Source: Acidobacteriota bacterium
GTDB taxonomy: Bacteria; Acidobacteriota; Terriglobia; UBA7540
NCBI GenBank assembly: GCA_021838785.1
Contig: JAKCCV010000013.1
Span: forward strand, 1-64,000
Direction of reading: 5' to 3'
DNA length: 64,000 nt
Of this stretch, positions 7,880 through 15,055 are shown piece after piece. The notes under the pieces were generated by a model that was not told the origin of the DNA, ran no database searches, and saw nothing but the letters and a program-made list of their open reading frames with translations. The first letter of the stretch is position 1. Each line of letters starts with the position of its first letter. The translations under genes and the position numbers were made by a program.

Positions 7880-9116
7880 AGGATTCCGTGCTTGCGGCCG
7901 GCCCCTTCTTCAAGAGAGCCACGGCCTTAGCCTTGAGCTCCAAACGCTCTTTCCAATATCTTTTTTCGGGTATTTTGCCGGCGGCAAACAGCTCGTCAAG
8001 GGCGGCAATGGAACGAATCACGTTATCAAACTTGCTTTGGAATTGCTTCTGGACGGGGCTTCCGCTGCGGCCCGCCTTCCAGCGCGGCCACTCTTTGGCC
8101 GCGCGAATGCCGAGAGCCCACAACAAAACCAGCAGAAAACATAGCAATAAGGGCACCCCAACCTTCGTCACCGAGCCGGGAACCACTTCGACTTGCGGTT
8201 CAGAGGAATTCTCCGCGTTGGCGTTACCCGCTTGCCCGGCAGGAGCCGGCGCGCCACTCAAGCCGGCCTCGAGCACGGCTCGCGCCGGCACGTTCTCCGC
8301 CATATAGACGGCGCTATCGCTCTTGGAGTCTTGACCCGCAAGCTGGAACAGCGGTGAACTCACCTGGAGGCTGGGCGGGTTGACGTACAGTTGAATCTGG
8401 TCAATGGGCAAGTCCACATCGTCCGCCAATTTAAGACCCGCGGATGAATATTCACTGGTGTAAGCCACCATCATCACTGTAAGGCCGGGTTTCAATGGAT
8501 AATCCACCGCAAAATCGCCTTTCGCTTTGCCGGGAATCGGCGTTTGCGGCAGCGGCATGTTCATCAAGCCGACCGCGGCCACGCGGGGCGGGCCCGCAGC
8601 CGGCGAAAGATGAAACCGGAAGGTGCCCTTCGGATTAACGTAGGTTCGAGGCGGCTGGGCGGTGTTCTTGATGGCGAACAGTTCCCGCACGCTGGCTTGA
8701 CGGCCGGCCGCCTGAACCAAAATCCGGGCGGCACGAATGTGCAGCGCTGGGAGCTTGGAGATGGTGTTGAAGACCGTCAGGCTGACCAGCGCGTTGCCGT
8801 CCGGGTCAAATTGCACGAGCGCGTGGTAGTCCACGCCGTGCAACGTCGCCTGCACCAGATAGAATTGAGACGGATCAATGGCCTTGCCGCTGAATACGAA
8901 ATTCCCTTCAGCGTCCGCAACGGTTTCGGCCACCGTTTGCATGCCTTGCTTCGGCGTAAGGAGGAGGAGTTTCTGGCCTGCGTCAGGATGATTCGTCGTT
9001 CCATTGATCACCTGGCCGCGGATGGTGCCGGCTTGAGCGCGCGCAACCAGCATCCCGCTGAGGAGAACCAGGGCGAACAGGGCAGGCCACGTCAACTTGT
9101 TGAAGGTATTTCGCAT
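7854..9116 (-). CDS. Exported, membrane-anchored protein of the ccm operon with a carboxypeptidase-regulatory-like domain
   Basis: A 420-residue protein of unknown function embedded in the ccm operon. A signal peptide (residues 1-29, ending ARAQA) is followed by a beta-sandwich of the carboxypeptidase regulatory-like type (GTIRGQVINGTTNHPDAGQ to about residue 110) and a long periplasmic stretch. A transmembrane helix near residues 330-350 (VPLLLCFLLVLLWALG) leads to a cytoplasmic tail. The tail contains LDELFAAGKIPEKRYWKERL, resembling the AGKI-x-x-x-Y-x-x-L element of CcmI-type proteins, which also occurs in the neighbouring zinc-ribbon protein. Overlap with ccmA and its position argue for a role in cytochrome c assembly, perhaps as a scaffold or apocytochrome chaperone. 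That role is inference. Confidence 0.75.
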   Translation of the reverse strand: MRNTFNKLTWPALFALVLLSGMLVARAQAGTIRGQVINGTTNHPDAGQKLLLLTPKQGMQTVAETVADAEGNFVFSGKAIDPSQFYLVQATLHGVDYHALVQFDPDGNALVSLTVFNTISKLPALHIRAARILVQAAGRQASVRELFAIKNTAQPPRTYVNPKGTFRFHLSPAAGPPRVAAVGLMNMPLPQTPIPGKAKGDFAVDYPLKPGLTVMMVAYTSEYSSAGLKLADDVDLPIDQIQLYVNPPSLQVSSPLFQLAGQDSKSDSAVYMAENVPARAVLEAGLSGAPAPAGQAGNANAENSSEPQVEVVPGSVTKVGVPLLLCFLLVLLWALGIRAAKEWPRWKAGRSGSPVQKQFQSKFDNVIRSIAALDELFAAGKIPEKRYWKERLELKAKAVALLKKGPAASTESYAARNPSR

Positions 9117-9153
9117 GTTCGATCCGATCGGGGCGCGGCGGACAGTTTATCGG

Positions 9154-9594
9154 TCACTGGCCCGGCATTTTGGCGCCGCACTCGCCGCAAAACTTGACGG
9201 GCAGGGGATTTTCATAGCCACACTTGGGGCAAGCGTAGGATTGTGGAGCTGCCTTGCGAAGCGCCGCCCGCTGCGCCGCGACCTCGCGCTCGATTAACGC
9301 TTCGTGCTCGCTCATTTTTTCCTGATCTTGGGACGCCAGCATGAGCTGGGCAGCCTCCGCCAGATAATTTCGGCGCAATGATTCGTAGTCCTCGGGCGCG
9401 ATTTTCCCCGCCTTGAACTCAAACTCCAGATCCTGAAGATTATCGTAAATAACCATGCGACGTCGCTTCAGGTCGCTCTGCAAGGTGACGTCAATCGGCA
9501 GCACGGATTCCTCGGGGCCTTCCGGAGCCAGCAGTGGGGCGGCGACATAAATCATCAGGCCGACCGTCAACAGAATGGCCGTTGCCAAGAGCAT
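9154..9594 (-). CDS. CcmI-like protein with a C-terminal zinc ribbon
   Basis: 146 residues. An N-terminal transmembrane helix (LLATAILLTVGLMIYVAAPL) is followed by a charged helical segment with IYDNLQDLEFEFKAGKIAPE and DYESLRRNYL. This matches the N-terminal module of CcmI/CycH, where a helix is followed by NV-LYR-QL-ELE-D-AAG-IS-EEYE-LR. The usual TPR domain is replaced by a four-cysteine zinc ribbon (Cys122, Cys125, Cys136, Cys139). In CcmI the C-terminal part binds apocytochrome c; what the ribbon binds is unknown. The ATG at 9594 is preferred because GGAGG lies six bases before it; the ATG at 9600 is too close. It sits between ccmH and the anchor protein. Confidence 0.75.
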   Translation of the reverse strand: MLLATAILLTVGLMIYVAAPLLAPEGPEESVLPIDVTLQSDLKRRRMVIYDNLQDLEFEFKAGKIAPEDYESLRRNYLAEAAQLMLASQDQEKMSEHEALIEREVAAQRAALRKAAPQSYACPKCGYENPLPVKFCGECGAKMPGQ

Positions 9595-9628
9595 TTCCAT
9601 CCTCCACGTTGCCGTGCTTCCAATTTTC

Positions 9629-10135
9629 CTACTCGACGGACTTCCGCTCCTCTTCAATCGCGGCGAGAATCTTCGGATCCAGGGGAACGGGATTCGTACC
9701 GTCGGTCGCCGCCGGATGACGCCGCCAGCGCCGCGCCAGGTCCACCGCAACCACCAAACCGACAATCAAGCCGAAGCCCGGCAGCATCCACGCCGTCAGG
9801 TTAAACCCCCGCGGCGGCGGCGCGGGTAGAATTTTGACTCCATAGTGGAGCACCAAATCCTGAATCACCGTCCGCGGAGGCTTGCCGGCCTTGATGTCGG
9901 CAGCAATAAAACTTTTCTCTTGAGCTTTCATCGAGCAGTGAAGGTGCGGACAACGATTGACCGTCGTGAGGCAGCCACACAAGCAATTCACTTGCCCGCC
10001 AATGGCCTTGGCCTCCCGCTGCTGGGCCGGGGAGAGCGCCGCGTCCGTCACCGACGAAGGCGCCGCTTTCGCGGCAGGGGCGACTCCTAGCGCTATCCCG
10101 ATGACCGAAAGCAAAATCAAATGCTTAGCCCGCAC
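9629..10135 (-). CDS. ccmH: CcmH/NrfF-type cytochrome c maturation protein
   Basis: Periplasmic membrane-anchored protein that reduces apocytochrome c CXXCH thiols or forms part of the heme ligation complex with CcmF. About 168 residues from a GTG at 10133-10135, with GAGG at proper distance and a clear signal peptide (to KAA near residue 24). The usual LRCxxC site is replaced by CLCGC (Cys51, Cys53, Cys55) with two further cysteines (Cys62, Cys67), then the family's AADIKAGKPPRTVIQDLVLHYG helix and one transmembrane helix (about 115-140). The start overlaps the ccmF end. The altered cysteine pattern means the thiol chemistry may differ from proteobacterial CcmH. Confidence 0.85.
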   Translation of the reverse strand: MRAKHLILLSVIGIALGVAPAAKAAPSSVTDAALSPAQQREAKAIGGQVNCLCGCLTTVNRCPHLHCSMKAQEKSFIAADIKAGKPPRTVIQDLVLHYGVKILPAPPPRGFNLTAWMLPGFGLIVGLVVAVDLARRWRRHPAATDGTNPVPLDPKILAAIEEERKSVE

Positions 10136-12149
10136 GTTCAGCCTCAACGACAAGGTCTTTCTTGCGGCGAATTTCAGCGATCTCGCGCTCGGCACGGCTC
10201 GGCACCAACGCCAGCAACGTACCCAGAAACATCACGATCCCACCAATCCAAACCCATTCGACGAGTGGATTGATGAAAACCTGAATGACAGCTTTGCCAG
10301 TGCCAGGATCACGGCCCGCAAGCACCACGTAAAGGTCTTGCGCAAGCGATGGATGCACGGCGACGTGAGTAATGGGTTGCTGGCTGGCAAGGTAGAAACG
10401 CTTTTGCGGCTTCAGTACCCCAATGGCGCGTCCATGATGAGTCACTGAGAGCGAAACCGTCGTGTACTTATAATTGGCCGTCTGGCCTCGCGTGATGTTC
10501 TCGCACCTCAGTAGGTAACCGTCGGCCTGAAGAATGTCTCCCGGTCTCATCAAGCCTTGGGTCTCACTCTTGAACGCCAAGCCGGAAAAGCCAACGAAGA
10601 GCATGACGATGCCGAGATGGATGACGTAGCCGCCATAGCGCCGCGTATTCTTCATGGTCAGGTTGTAGAGGGCCTGAATAAAGTGTTCGCCGGCCGTTTT
10701 CATTCGCGTGCGGGCCCCTTTATAAAACTCGCCGAGCACGCAGGCAGCAACAAACGCGCAGAGCGAGAGTGACATCCACGGGTCGAGTTTGCGCACCCCT
10801 CCCACATAAAGCAGAATGCCTGCCACCGCCGCCACGATGAGAGGAAGGGTAAAGTTCCGCTTCAGGCTTTGGAAGGAAGTCTTCCGCCAAGCCAACAGCG
10901 GCCCCGCGCCCGTCAAAAGCAGCAGCAGCAACCCAATCGGAACCATGACCCTGTCAAAGAACGGCGGTCCCACCGTGACCGTGACGCCCTCCACGGCCTT
11001 CGACAGAATCGGGAAGATCGTTCCCCATAACACCGCAAAAACCGCTGCCAGCAAAATCCAGTTGTTAAACAGAAAGCCGCTTTCGCGCGAAATCACCGAA
11101 TCCAGGCGATTCTCGCTCTTCAGATAATCCAAGCGGAGGAACAGCAGCGTCAGCGAAAAAGCCGCGATGACGCCAAGGAAAACGGAGAAGTAAGACCCAA
11201 TGTTCGATTGGGCGAAAGCATGCACGGAGGATATAATTCCGCTCCGGGTCAGGAAGGTTCCGAAAATCGAGAGGAAGAAGGTCAGAATAATCAGCACCAT
11301 ATTCCAAACCTTCAACATGCCCCGCTTCTCTTGAATCATCACGGAGTGCAAAAACGCCGTAGCCGCCAACCACGGCAGCAGCGAGGCGTTTTCCACCGGG
11401 TCCCAGCCCCAGTAACCGCCCCAGCCGAGAACGAAGTAAGCCCAGTTGGCGCCCAAAAGAATTCCCGTGCCCAGGAACATCCACGGCACCATGGTCCACC
11501 GCCGCGTCACGCGGATCCAATTGTCACCGAGCTGACGGGTGATCAGCGCTGACATCGCAAACGCGAAGGGAATCACAAACCCCACGTAGCCGAGGTAAAG
11601 CATGGGCGGATGAATGACCATCGAATGGTATTGCAGGGCGGGGTTCAATCCGTTGCCATCCGCGGGGGTGAACGGCTGCAACCCGTTCGGTGAGGTTTCG
11701 GCCAATCGGTTGAAAGGATTGGCCAGGAAAAAAGTAATCGAGGCGAAAAAGGTTCCGACCGCCAGCGCAATGGAGATGACGTACGGCATCAGTTGCCGGT
11801 TCTTGCGCCGGTTCAGCAGAACCGCCAGCAGCACATAAATAGAGAGCAGCCAGGTCCAGAACAGTAGCGAGCCTTCCTGCCCGGACCAAAGTGCCGGAAT
11901 CTTATAAAGGAGCCGTAGAGCGCGATTGGAGTGCTCGGCGACGTAGGCAGAGTGGAAATCATTGGTGAGCAGGTTATATTCAACAGCAATGATGGCCAGC
12001 GTGATAGAGGCAAAAAACGCGACAACCGCACGCTCCGCGCTTTTGAGCATCCGGCTGCTGCGCAGCTTGCCTGCAACGGCCCCGACCACGGCGCCGTAAA
12101 CGGCAAAAGCCAAGCCCGCAATCAAAGCAATGGTACCGAATTGGTTCAT
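10125..12149 (-). CDS. ccmF: Cytochrome c heme lyase component CcmF
   Basis: Large polytopic inner-membrane heme-handling protein that transfers heme from CcmE to the apocytochrome. About 674 residues with more than a dozen hydrophobic helices. The WWD-type motif appears as GWGGYWGWDPVENAS, the heme-lyase block ALWSGQEGSLLFW lies near the N-terminus, and a periplasmic soluble domain follows toward the C-terminus. The ATG at 12149 (MNQFGTIALIAG) with GTGAGG upstream is preferred to one ten codons earlier. The end overlaps ccmH. Confidence 0.95.
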   Translation of the reverse strand: MNQFGTIALIAGLAFAVYGAVVGAVAGKLRSSRMLKSAERAVVAFFASITLAIIAVEYNLLTNDFHSAYVAEHSNRALRLLYKIPALWSGQEGSLLFWTWLLSIYVLLAVLLNRRKNRQLMPYVISIALAVGTFFASITFFLANPFNRLAETSPNGLQPFTPADGNGLNPALQYHSMVIHPPMLYLGYVGFVIPFAFAMSALITRQLGDNWIRVTRRWTMVPWMFLGTGILLGANWAYFVLGWGGYWGWDPVENASLLPWLAATAFLHSVMIQEKRGMLKVWNMVLIILTFFLSIFGTFLTRSGIISSVHAFAQSNIGSYFSVFLGVIAAFSLTLLFLRLDYLKSENRLDSVISRESGFLFNNWILLAAVFAVLWGTIFPILSKAVEGVTVTVGPPFFDRVMVPIGLLLLLLTGAGPLLAWRKTSFQSLKRNFTLPLIVAAVAGILLYVGGVRKLDPWMSLSLCAFVAACVLGEFYKGARTRMKTAGEHFIQALYNLTMKNTRRYGGYVIHLGIVMLFVGFSGLAFKSETQGLMRPGDILQADGYLLRCENITRGQTANYKYTTVSLSVTHHGRAIGVLKPQKRFYLASQQPITHVAVHPSLAQDLYVVLAGRDPGTGKAVIQVFINPLVEWVWIGGIVMFLGTLLALVPSRAEREIAEIRRKKDLVVEAERAG

Positions 12150-12227
12150 AGGGGCCTCACCCTTCTTCGGGGCCCACAACAGAAAGGTCGGTGCGAAGCC
12201 GGGCCTCGGAGCTCTGTTTCGCCGTTC

Positions 12228-12656
12228 CTAAGAGCCGCTAAGGGCAGCCGTCTTGGTCGCCGCTGGTGCCTTCGGAACAGCAACATATTTGGATGCACAC
12301 TTGGCCTGGATTTCCGTCGCTCGAAAGACTCCGCCTGGCGTGTAGGTTCCCTGCACAATCGCCTGCGCTCCGCCTTTGAACGTGTCGGGCAGGGTTTGAG
12401 TCCCAACATAAACGACCGGCAGCACGTCGCTGCCCTGCGCCAGTCGAAAGCTCAACTGCTCTCCGTGGCGCTCGATGGAACCCTTCCGCACCACACCGCC
12501 CACTCGCAGATGCTTCCGAGTTACCTTGCCGCTGAGGAGTTGCCGGACCGTCACGTAGTACGTCTCGGACTGACGAAATCCTGCCACCGCTTCCCAGACG
12601 ACGATGCCAACGATGAGGGCAATACCGATCCCGAATTTAAGATTGCGCCCGCTCAT
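12228..12656 (-). CDS. ccmE: Heme chaperone CcmE, CxxxY variant
   Basis: Periplasmic heme carrier with an N-terminal membrane anchor (residues 7-25) and the OB-fold CcmE domain (YYVTVRQLLSGK, then KHLRVGGVVRKGSI and KGGAQAIVQGTY). The usual heme-binding histidine in the C-terminal part is replaced by cysteine: Cys120-Ala-Ser-Lys-Tyr124, the CxxxY form known from some archaeal and deltaproteobacterial Ccm systems (system I*). 142 residues from the ATG at 12656, which has GGAG at good distance. First gene of the operon, behind a plausible sigma-70 promoter. The presence of a CcmH homologue alongside this variant is unusual. Confidence 0.93.
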   Translation of the reverse strand: MSGRNLKFGIGIALIVGIVVWEAVAGFRQSETYYVTVRQLLSGKVTRKHLRVGGVVRKGSIERHGEQLSFRLAQGSDVLPVVYVGTQTLPDTFKGGAQAIVQGTYTPGGVFRATEIQAKCASKYVAVPKAPAATKTAALSGS

Positions 12657-13089
12657 ATGCCTTCTCCCCACTGCGTTAGTCGCTGACCCATGACCCGAAA
12701 TTTGAATTTTGCACCCTCACGTGGGGTGAGTCAAATGATTTTGTGTTTGCCACAGCCTCCACCCCAAAACCCAAGGTAGCTGCAAGCTTCCTCGCCCCGC
12801 TGTGACGCGCATCACTCAGAATAGTGACGGCCGACGCAGGTCTGTCCGGCTAGGCCGCCTTGGCTCCTCTCGCCCCGCGCATCGCCCTCTCACGAGTTCC
12901 ACCGTTTCGTGAACCTCTTTCCCAGGGTCGGGGATGTTGCTACGTGGAATGCGGCGGATCTGCACCCATTTCTTGATTATGGTATGATTGCGGCGCTGCT
13001 GAGGCGGAGGCTCGTGGGGGACGGTTCCGCTGAGCGCTCGTCACCTCGGTCCAATCATCACCGCTTTCATGCTGCGGAGTGGACATTAG
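12657..13089. other. Divergent intergenic region between ccmE and the cyclase gene
   Basis: About 430 bases with no gene seen. The left part holds the candidate ccmE promoter and a small palindrome. The right part holds TATGAT at 12983-12988, a possible -10 for the cyclase gene, but without a recognisable -35. Confidence 0.45.
12706..12734 (-). promoter_or_regulatory. Candidate sigma-70 promoter of the ccm operon
   Basis: On the minus strand TTGACT (12729-12734) and CAAAAT (12706-12711) are separated by exactly 17 bases, with about 43 bases from the predicted transcription start to the ccmE ATG. The spacer holds a palindrome: CTCAC (12716-12720) and GTGAG (12726-12730), including CACGTG at 12718-12723. 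This could be an operator. Confidence 0.45.
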
Positions 13090-14079
13090 ATGGCAAAGCC
13101 CGAATCCCGATTCATCTCCGTTCCGTTCCGCTTGGCGCAATGGATCGTGGACATATTCTTCATCGTGGCGATTGCCGGCTATGTGCTGCTCTTTGCTCTC
13201 CAATTTGTTTCCTCAAGCCCCATCAACCATGCTGGGTGGGTACGCGTCATTCATGAATATGAAGATCCGGGAATTGCCATTCCCGCGCGCTGGGTTGGCT
13301 TGCGCTGGCCTCCACGTGTCGGCTTCAGTTTCCTTCCGTTGGGCGGCGCCTTGGTGGTCTGGCTGATAAAGATCGCCGTTGATGCTCTGTTTCTGGCCAG
13401 CTCTCGCGCGATGCAACGCCTTGCCGGCGGCAAGCCGATCGAGGCGGGCGCGCAAGGATGGGCGTCCACCGGGGCCATGACCGCCGATTCGGAAAAGGCT
13501 CGCGAAGAACTTCTGCGGCGATATCGCGAGATCGAAAGCGCGCTGAAGGCCTCGCCTCGCAAACGCTGCGTGTTTCTTGCGGTGGACGTCGTCGGTTCGA
13601 CCCGCATGAAGAGCGGAGAGAGCGAGGCGAATATTGCCGCCACCTTTCAGGCGTATGAAGAATTGCTGAAGAAGGTATTTGACCAGTTCGCCGCATGGAA
13701 GCAAGCCTGGACTCCCGACGGCGTGATGGTTTGCTTTCTCCAGGCGGATCTGGCGCTCGGCGCGGCCCAGCGGATTCTCCAAAGCCTGCGAGCCTTCAAC
13801 GAAGCTGACAACAAATTGCGAACCCCCTTTCAGGTTCGCTGCGGAATCAATGAAGGCGAAGTGCCTATCTTCGAGGATAGCAAGCTAGAGAAGATCGCCG
13901 ATCAGGTGATTGATGTGGCCGGTCATCTGCAAAAACAAGCTCCGCCGGACACCTTGTGGGTCTCTGAGCCGACTTACCAGCTCTTCACGGAGAAATCTGC
14001 TTTCCGTCCCATCACGGTGAAAGTGGATGGCTACAACGTTTACGAGTGGCAAGTTCCTTCCGCGTCGCCCCAGGTGTGA
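13090..14079 (+). CDS. Membrane-anchored class III adenylate/guanylate cyclase homologue
   Basis: 329 residues. Two hydrophobic segments (about 15-40 and 79-103) anchor the protein, followed by a linker helix and a class III nucleotide cyclase domain (about 158-325). Asp166 in FLAVDVVGSTRMK and Asp210 in WTPDGVMVCF are the probable metal-binding aspartates; FQVRCGINEGEV matches the strand before the dimer arm. The transition-state region reads DQVIDVAGHLQK instead of the usual VN-AARLQ, so the Asn/Arg pair is altered and catalysis is uncertain. It may make cAMP or cGMP, or act as a degenerate sensor. Transcribed divergently from ccm; no linked receiver domain. Confidence 0.8.
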   Translation: MAKPESRFISVPFRLAQWIVDIFFIVAIAGYVLLFALQFVSSSPINHAGWVRVIHEYEDPGIAIPARWVGLRWPPRVGFSFLPLGGALVVWLIKIAVDALFLASSRAMQRLAGGKPIEAGAQGWASTGAMTADSEKAREELLRRYREIESALKASPRKRCVFLAVDVVGSTRMKSGESEANIAATFQAYEELLKKVFDQFAAWKQAWTPDGVMVCFLQADLALGAAQRILQSLRAFNEADNKLRTPFQVRCGINEGEVPIFEDSKLEKIADQVIDVAGHLQKQAPPDTLWVSEPTYQLFTEKSAFRPITVKVDGYNVYEWQVPSASPQV

Positions 14080-14104
14080 GCGCGGCGTGTTTGGGACAGC
14101 GCCC

Positions 14105-14464
14105 TCAGACCCATTCAAACGCGCCCCGCTTCCACAACCAGACGTAGCCGATGGCCAAGATGCCGAGGAAAACCAGCATTTCCACCAGCCCGAAGAGTCC
14201 CAAGGCGCGAAACTGAACCGCCCACGGAAACAGAAAAATGGTTTCCACATCGAAAATCACGAACAGCAGCGCCACCACATAATAGCGAACCGTGTAACGC
14301 CCGCGCGCGTCGGATTCCGGGGCGATACCGCATTCGTAGGGAATCGTCTTGTCTCCCGTGGGCGTGAATCTGGGACGAAGAAACTTAGCCGCCCAAAGTG
14401 TGGCGAGAGGGAAAATGGCAGCGATGGCGGCGAAAATCAGGAGGGGTCCGTAGGTCTGAAGCAC
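14105..14464 (-). CDS. nuoA: NADH-quinone oxidoreductase subunit A
   Basis: Small three-helix membrane subunit of respiratory complex I, part of the quinone-site region. The 119 residues contain the family signature YECGIAPESDARGR in the first loop and RYYVVALLFVIFDVETIFLFPW in the second helix. The start is a GTG at 14464 with AAGGAG ten bases upstream. No nuoB or other subunit is adjacent: the next gene downstream is the convergent cyclase and upstream is a 590-bp gap. It is therefore either a solitary nuoA or a second copy. Confidence 0.94.
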   Translation of the reverse strand: MLQTYGPLLIFAAIAAIFPLATLWAAKFLRPRFTPTGDKTIPYECGIAPESDARGRYTVRYYVVALLFVIFDVETIFLFPWAVQFRALGLFGLVEMLVFLGILAIGYVWLWKRGAFEWV

Positions 14465-14489
14465 GTTGGTTTTGCTCCTTCAATTTCTC

Positions 14490-14513
14490 ATCTTACCACG
14501 CAATATCGCGTGG
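14490..14513 (-). promoter_or_regulatory. Inverted repeat abutting a candidate nuoA -10
   Basis: CCACGC (14496-14501) and GCGTGG (14508-14513) form a perfect 6-bp inverted repeat with spacer AATATC. On the minus strand it is followed at once by TAAGAT (14490-14495), a four-of-six -10 match, about 26 bases before the nuoA start. The repeat covers the -35 to -10 spacer, the classic place for a repressor operator, but could be coincidence. Confidence 0.35.
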
Positions 14514-14629
14514 CAGCCCTTTGATTTCGTGAAGCCGGGGCAGCCTTTTATGTAGCTGCATACCACGACCGACAACGAACGAAACTCCACTGGACTTCGT
14601 TTCGCTTCGTTCCGGTGCTCAATTCTGAA

Positions 14630-14698
14630 GAGGTCAGGTGGGACATCCAAGGTCAAGACAAACGCCCTGCGGGTGCCCTTGACTCCCCTGATGACCTC
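14630..14698. repeat. Nested inverted repeats, possible structured RNA
   Basis: GAGGTCA (14630-14636) pairs with TGACCTC (14692-14698); inside it GTCAAG (14652-14657) pairs with CTTGAC (14678-14683), and CCCTGCGGG (about 14665-14673) can form a small apical stem. Three nested pairings within 69 bases are more than expected by chance in non-coding DNA. No known RNA family was recognised. Confidence 0.3.
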
Positions 14699-15055
14699 GC
14701 CCGGCGAGGCTGCCGTATTCCCATGGCACCAATTTCCCCACCCGCCAGCGGTCCTACCTCCCCAGGGAAAACCGCAATGGCTGGAATGCGCCGATGACGC
14801 CCGTCAGAAACACCCGAGTTCAATTACCGGGGGCTCGAAGCAAGAGAAAGTCCGGCCGTCGCGGGAGTGTTTGTTCTTGACTTCCCAGGCGATAGAACAT
14901 TCCAACTGGACTAGCTTTCGGGGAGCAGGTCAGCCCGCTTCACTCGCCTTGACTTCCCCGGTCGGCTTCTTTGTTTTCGCGGGCATCCCGCAGGAACGAC
15001 GCGGGACAGGTGGCGGCCGCGGAAGTCAACGACATGAGGACATTTCCCTCGGTTC

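Larger units (their letters stand above)
14465..15055. other. 590-bp non-coding interval upstream of nuoA
   Basis: No gene recognised. It contains a perfect inverted repeat next to a possible nuoA -10 (14490-14513) and a nested inverted repeat at 14630-14698. Open frames crossing it lack family patterns and ribosome-binding sites. Confidence 0.45.

Noticed and set aside
14815-14850. AGAGAAAGTCCGGC resembling the conserved P4 segment of RNase P RNA
   Set aside because: The other conserved RNase P segments (ACAGAAA and the 3' P4 strand) are not found within the expected distance.
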